A DNA stretch of 64,000 nucleotides from Pseudomonas berkeleyensis. GTDB taxonomy: Bacteria; Pseudomonadota; Gammaproteobacteria; Pseudomonadales; Pseudomonadaceae. The notes under the pieces were generated by a model. It saw only the letters and a list, made by a program, of their open reading frames with translations, was not told the origin of the DNA and searched no databases. Location of the stretch: NCBI RefSeq assembly GCF_014109765.1, contig NZ_CP059139.1, positions 5,415,001-5,479,000 of the forward strand, given 5' to 3'. The number at the start of each line of letters is the position of its first letter. Position 1 is the first letter of the stretch. This document shows positions 61,287-64,000 of this stretch, one piece after another. Made by a program: the position numbers and the translations under genes.

Positions 61287-64000
61287 TTACGCCAGCGGGC
61301 GGTCGATCTGCGCGCGCAGCAGCTCGGCAAAGTCGCAGGCCTCGATCGGCCGGCTGATCAAAAAACCCTGGATCTCGTCGCAGGCCTGGCTCTTGAGGAA
61401 ATCCATCTGCGCCTGGGTCTCGACACCCTCGGCCACCACCTTGAGTTCCAGGCTGTGGGCCATGGCGATGATCGCGCGGGTGATGGCGGCATCCTCACCA
61501 CCTGGCGACAGGTCACGAATGAAGGTCTGATCGATCTTCACGTAGTCCACCGGGAAACGCTTGAGGTAGCTGAGCGAGCTGTAACCGGTACCAAAGTCGT
61601 CGATGGCCAGTTTCACCCCGAGGTTGCGCAGTTGCTGGAAGGTGGCGATCACGCTCTCAACGTTGTCGAGCATCTGGCTCTCGGTCAGCTCCAGCTCCAG
61701 CCAGTACGGTGCCAGGCCGGTCTCGTCGAGCACCTGGCGCACCAGGCTGGCGAGGTTACCCTGGCGTAGCTGATGCACCGACAGGTTGACCGAAACACGG
61801 ATGTTCGCCAGCCCCTGGCGCTGCCATTCGCAGGCCTGGTAGCAAGCCTGGCGCAGGACGAACTCGCCGATGGGCACGATCAACCCGGTTTCCTCGGCCA
61901 GGCCGATGAACTCGCCTGGGGCGATCAGCCCCTGCTCGGGATGGCGCCAGCGCACCAGCGCCTCGGCGGCACTGAGACTGTCATCACGCAGGTCCAGCTT
62001 GGGCTGGTAGAACACCTCCAGCTGGCCATCGTCGATGGCCTTGCGCAGGCGGTTTTCCAGTTGCAGGCGCTCCAGGGTGCAGGCCTGCAGGTTGTCGGTG
62101 AAGAACTGGAAAGTGTTGCCGCCCAGGTGCTTGGCATGTTGCACAGCCATGTTGGCCTGGCTGATCAGGGCGCTGATCTCACGGGCGTAATCCGGCAGCA
62201 GGCTGATACCCAGCGAGGCGCTGACCACCAGTTCGTGGCCGCCGACAGTCATCGGCACACGCAGTTTGGCCAGCAGCCGGCTGGCTACCCGCGCCAGGCT
62301 GGACAGGCTGCCGTAGGCGTCGAGGATGATGGCGAACTCATCGCCGGACAGCCGCGCGATGCAGTCCGCTTCCGGCACGGCCTGGGTCAGGCGGCGACTC
62401 ATCTGCCGCAGCAACTGGTCGGCAATTTCATGGCCGAGGCTGTCATTGAGCAGCTTGAAGCGATCCAGGTCGATATGCACCAGGGCAATGCTGCGACCGC
62501 TCTGCCGTGCGCGCTGACTGGCCTCGTGCAGGCGTTCCTTGAACAGGCTGCGGTTGGCCAGGCCGGTCAGTTCGTCGTAGTGCGACAGGTAGCGCAGGCG
62601 CTCTTCAGCCTCGCGCCGCGCGGTCAGGTCGGCGAAGAAGCCGACGATATGACTGGGCCGGCCGGCGGCATCGCGCACCAGGTTGAGCTGCAGCCACTGC
62701 GGGTAGAGTTCGCCACTCTTGCGTGTCTCGATCAGTTCGCCCTGCCAGGTGCCACTGCTGTCCAGTTCCTGGCGGATCATCTGGTACTGCTGACGCATCT
62801 CACGGCTGCCGATCAGGCTGGTGACCCGGCGCCCGAGCACGTCTTCGCGGCTGTAGCCGGTCACTGCGCTGAACGCTCGGTTCACGGCGAGCAGGCGGTA
62901 GTCCGGATCGAGGATGCAGATACCCTCGCTGGCGGCTTCGAATACCGTCGCCGCCAGGCGCTGCTGTTCCTCCTGCTGGCGGCGCACGCTGATGTCGCGT
63001 CGCGTACCGAGCATTCGCAACACCCGGCCATTGGCGTCACGCTCGACTGCGCGGCCGCGATCCTCTATCCACACCCAGTGGCCATCGGCATGCCGCACGC
63101 GGTACTCGATGTGGTAATCCTCGCTGCGCCCCTTCATGTGCGCCACCAACGCCCGGCGCAGTGCCGGCAGATCGTCCGGGTGCAGGCGCGGAGTGAGGTC
63201 GCGCAGCATCACCTGTACCTGCTCGGGCTCCAGGCCAAACAGCTCGCGCAGGTGCGAGTGGTGCACCTGATCGCTCTGCAGATCCCAGTCCCACAGGCCC
63301 AGTTCGCTGGCCTCCATGGCCAGGGCCAGGCGCGCCTGGCTCTTGCCCAGGGCGTGGGTCGCCTCATCCAGTTCCAGGGTGCGCTCGGCGACACGCATCT
63401 CCAGTTCACCATGGGCGCTACGCAACTCTCGCTCGGCACGGCGGCGTTGCTCCACCTCGCGGGCCAGCTCTTCGTTGAGGCCTTCGGCCTGCTGCTTGGC
63501 CTGCTGCAGATGGGCGATCAGCGCCAGGTTGTGGAAACGCCGCACCAGGCTGCGCTGCACCAGGCGATTGACCTGCCAGGCCACCACCAGCAACGCGAGA
63601 AAGAGGATGACGCTGAGCAGGCCCCAGCCGCGTTGCAGGCTGTTATCGCTCAGCAGCAGGAAGGCCGCCGATGGCACCAGGCATGGCAGGGCGAAGGTGA
63701 GAAAGGCCGAGAGGCTGACCGCGTAGGCCACGCTGGCGGAGAGGATCGCCGCAGCAATCAGGCCGTAGACCAGTGCCTGCTGGTAGAACACATCGGCGGG
63801 CACCAGGGCAATTACCGCGAAAGCCAGGGTCAAGCCAGAGGCGCCGGCGCCGAACAGGAAGATACGCCGCCAGTAGGATTCGGCCTGACGGCTGGGCAAG
63901 GCCTCGCTGAACGCGTTCACCTGGGTCAGGCGCAGCAACACCAGCAGCACCACCCAGCCCAGCCACCCGGCCAGCAACGGCGTGCTCTGCTGATCCCACA
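61287..64000 (-). CDS. Membrane PAS-GGDEF-EAL cyclic-di-GMP protein (5' end outside window)
   Basis: At least 904 residues are encoded; the frame stays open to the window edge, so the true start lies beyond 64000. In order: about six membrane helices, a coiled coil ([20 protein letters not shown]), a PAS_3 domain (about 215-335), a second PAS (345-465), GGDEF and EAL. The GGDEF motif reads LSGDEF and the inhibitory RxxD site is absent. The EAL domain keeps EAL, VNLS, ELTES, DDFGTG, KID and EGVET, so phosphodiesterase activity is likely. It would sense a signal through PAS and set cyclic-di-GMP levels at the inner membrane. Confidence 0.92.
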   Translation of the reverse strand, partial: WDQQSTPLLAGWLGWVVLLVLLRLTQVNAFSEALPSRQAESYWRRIFLFGAGASGLTLAFAVIALVPADVFYQQALVYGLIAAAILSASVAYAVSLSAFLTFALPCLVPSAAFLLLSDNSLQRGWGLLSVILFLALLVVAWQVNRLVQRSLVRRFHNLALIAHLQQAKQQAEGLNEELAREVEQRRRAERELRSAHGELEMRVAERTLELDEATHALGKSQARLALAMEASELGLWDWDLQSDQVHHSHLRELFGLEPEQVQVMLRDLTPRLHPDDLPALRRALVAHMKGRSEDYHIEYRVRHADGHWVWIEDRGRAVERDANGRVLRMLGTRRDISVRRQQEEQQRLAATVFEAASEGICILDPDYRLLAVNRAFSAVTGYSREDVLGRRVTSLIGSREMRQQYQMIRQELDSSGTWQGELIETRKSGELYPQWLQLNLVRDAAGRPSHIVGFFADLTARREAEERLRYLSHYDELTGLANRSLFKERLHEASQRARQSGRSIALVHIDLDRFKLLNDSLGHEIADQLLRQMSRRLTQAVPEADCIARLSGDEFAIILDAYGSLSSLARVASRLLAKLRVPMTVGGHELVVSASLGISLLPDYAREISALISQANMAVQHAKHLGGNTFQFFTDNLQACTLERLQLENRLRKAIDDGQLEVFYQPKLDLRDDSLSAAEALVRWRHPEQGLIAPGEFIGLAEETGLIVPIGEFVLRQACYQACEWQRQGLANIRVSVNLSVHQLRQGNLASLVRQVLDETGLAPYWLELELTESQMLDNVESVIATFQQLRNLGVKLAIDDFGTGYSSLSYLKRFPVDYVKIDQTFIRDLSPGGEDAAITRAIIAMAHSLELKVVAEGVETQAQMDFLKSQACDEIQGFLISRPIEACDFAELLRAQIDRPLA

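Overview
The window is a stretch of a GC-rich Pseudomonas chromosome. Gene content and order match that genus: pycA/oadA with a divergent LysR gene, hexR-zwf, znuA/zur-znuC-znuB followed by a lipoprotein and metNIQ, a HemO-type heme oxygenase and a has operon. A lineage near P. mendocina/alcaligenes is plausible from these neighbourhoods but cannot be fixed without a search. I saw no rRNA, tRNA or CRISPR array.

Layout. (1) 1-1242: an IS110-family element whose upstream non-coding end folds into hairpins and probably encodes the guide (bridge/seek) RNA. (2) 1243-6129: AraC regulator, SBF-type transporter, a secreted hypothetical protein, a radical SAM gene under a textbook LexA box, and a beta carbonic anhydrase. 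(3) 6130-10489: two-subunit pyruvate carboxylase, read leftwards into tandem terminators, with a divergent LysR regulator. (4) 10561-15017: an XdhC-type maturation gene converging on a two-subunit molybdenum hydroxylase; a 215-bp MITE-like element with about 18-bp terminal inverted repeats sits between the two subunit genes. (5) 15229-18419: small protein, lipoprotein, hexR and divergent zwf with a perfect HexR operator between them. (6) 18632-28658: an orphan type VI secretion island (sigma-54-like promoter, hcp, vgrG, a 1067-aa putative membrane-active effector, a 407-aa membrane partner) followed by AT-richer DNA with more small membrane proteins that look like immunity candidates. (7) 28833-33272: MFS permease and the zinc uptake locus with a Zur box. 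(8) 33426-36967: lipoprotein and metNIQ with a structured leader. (9) 37086-43556: LysR regulator, D-amino-acid dehydrogenase-like enzyme, RidA, and a TAXI-TRAP transporter. (10) 43715-59038: a heme acquisition island. (11) 59100-64000: LysR, VOC protein, unknown protein, and a 5'-truncated GGDEF/EAL protein.

The heme island holds two complete cell-surface signalling systems that converge. On the + strand are an ECF sigma factor, a FecR anti-sigma and a TonB heme receptor, with hemO divergent from them. On the - strand is a whole hasI-hasS-hasR-hasA-hasD-hasE-hasF unit: regulator, receptor, hemophore and its own type I secretion machine. Candidate Fur boxes stand before both sigma genes, before hasR and before the first receptor. 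Together they would take up heme, degrade it for iron and be induced by heme under iron starvation.

Several starts were moved from the longest frame because of ribosome binding sites or because an operator covers the upstream codon (zwf, the first ECF sigma gene, hasR, hemO, znuA/zur, vgrG, hcp). Dispersed palindromic repeats of three families lie in many intergenic gaps.
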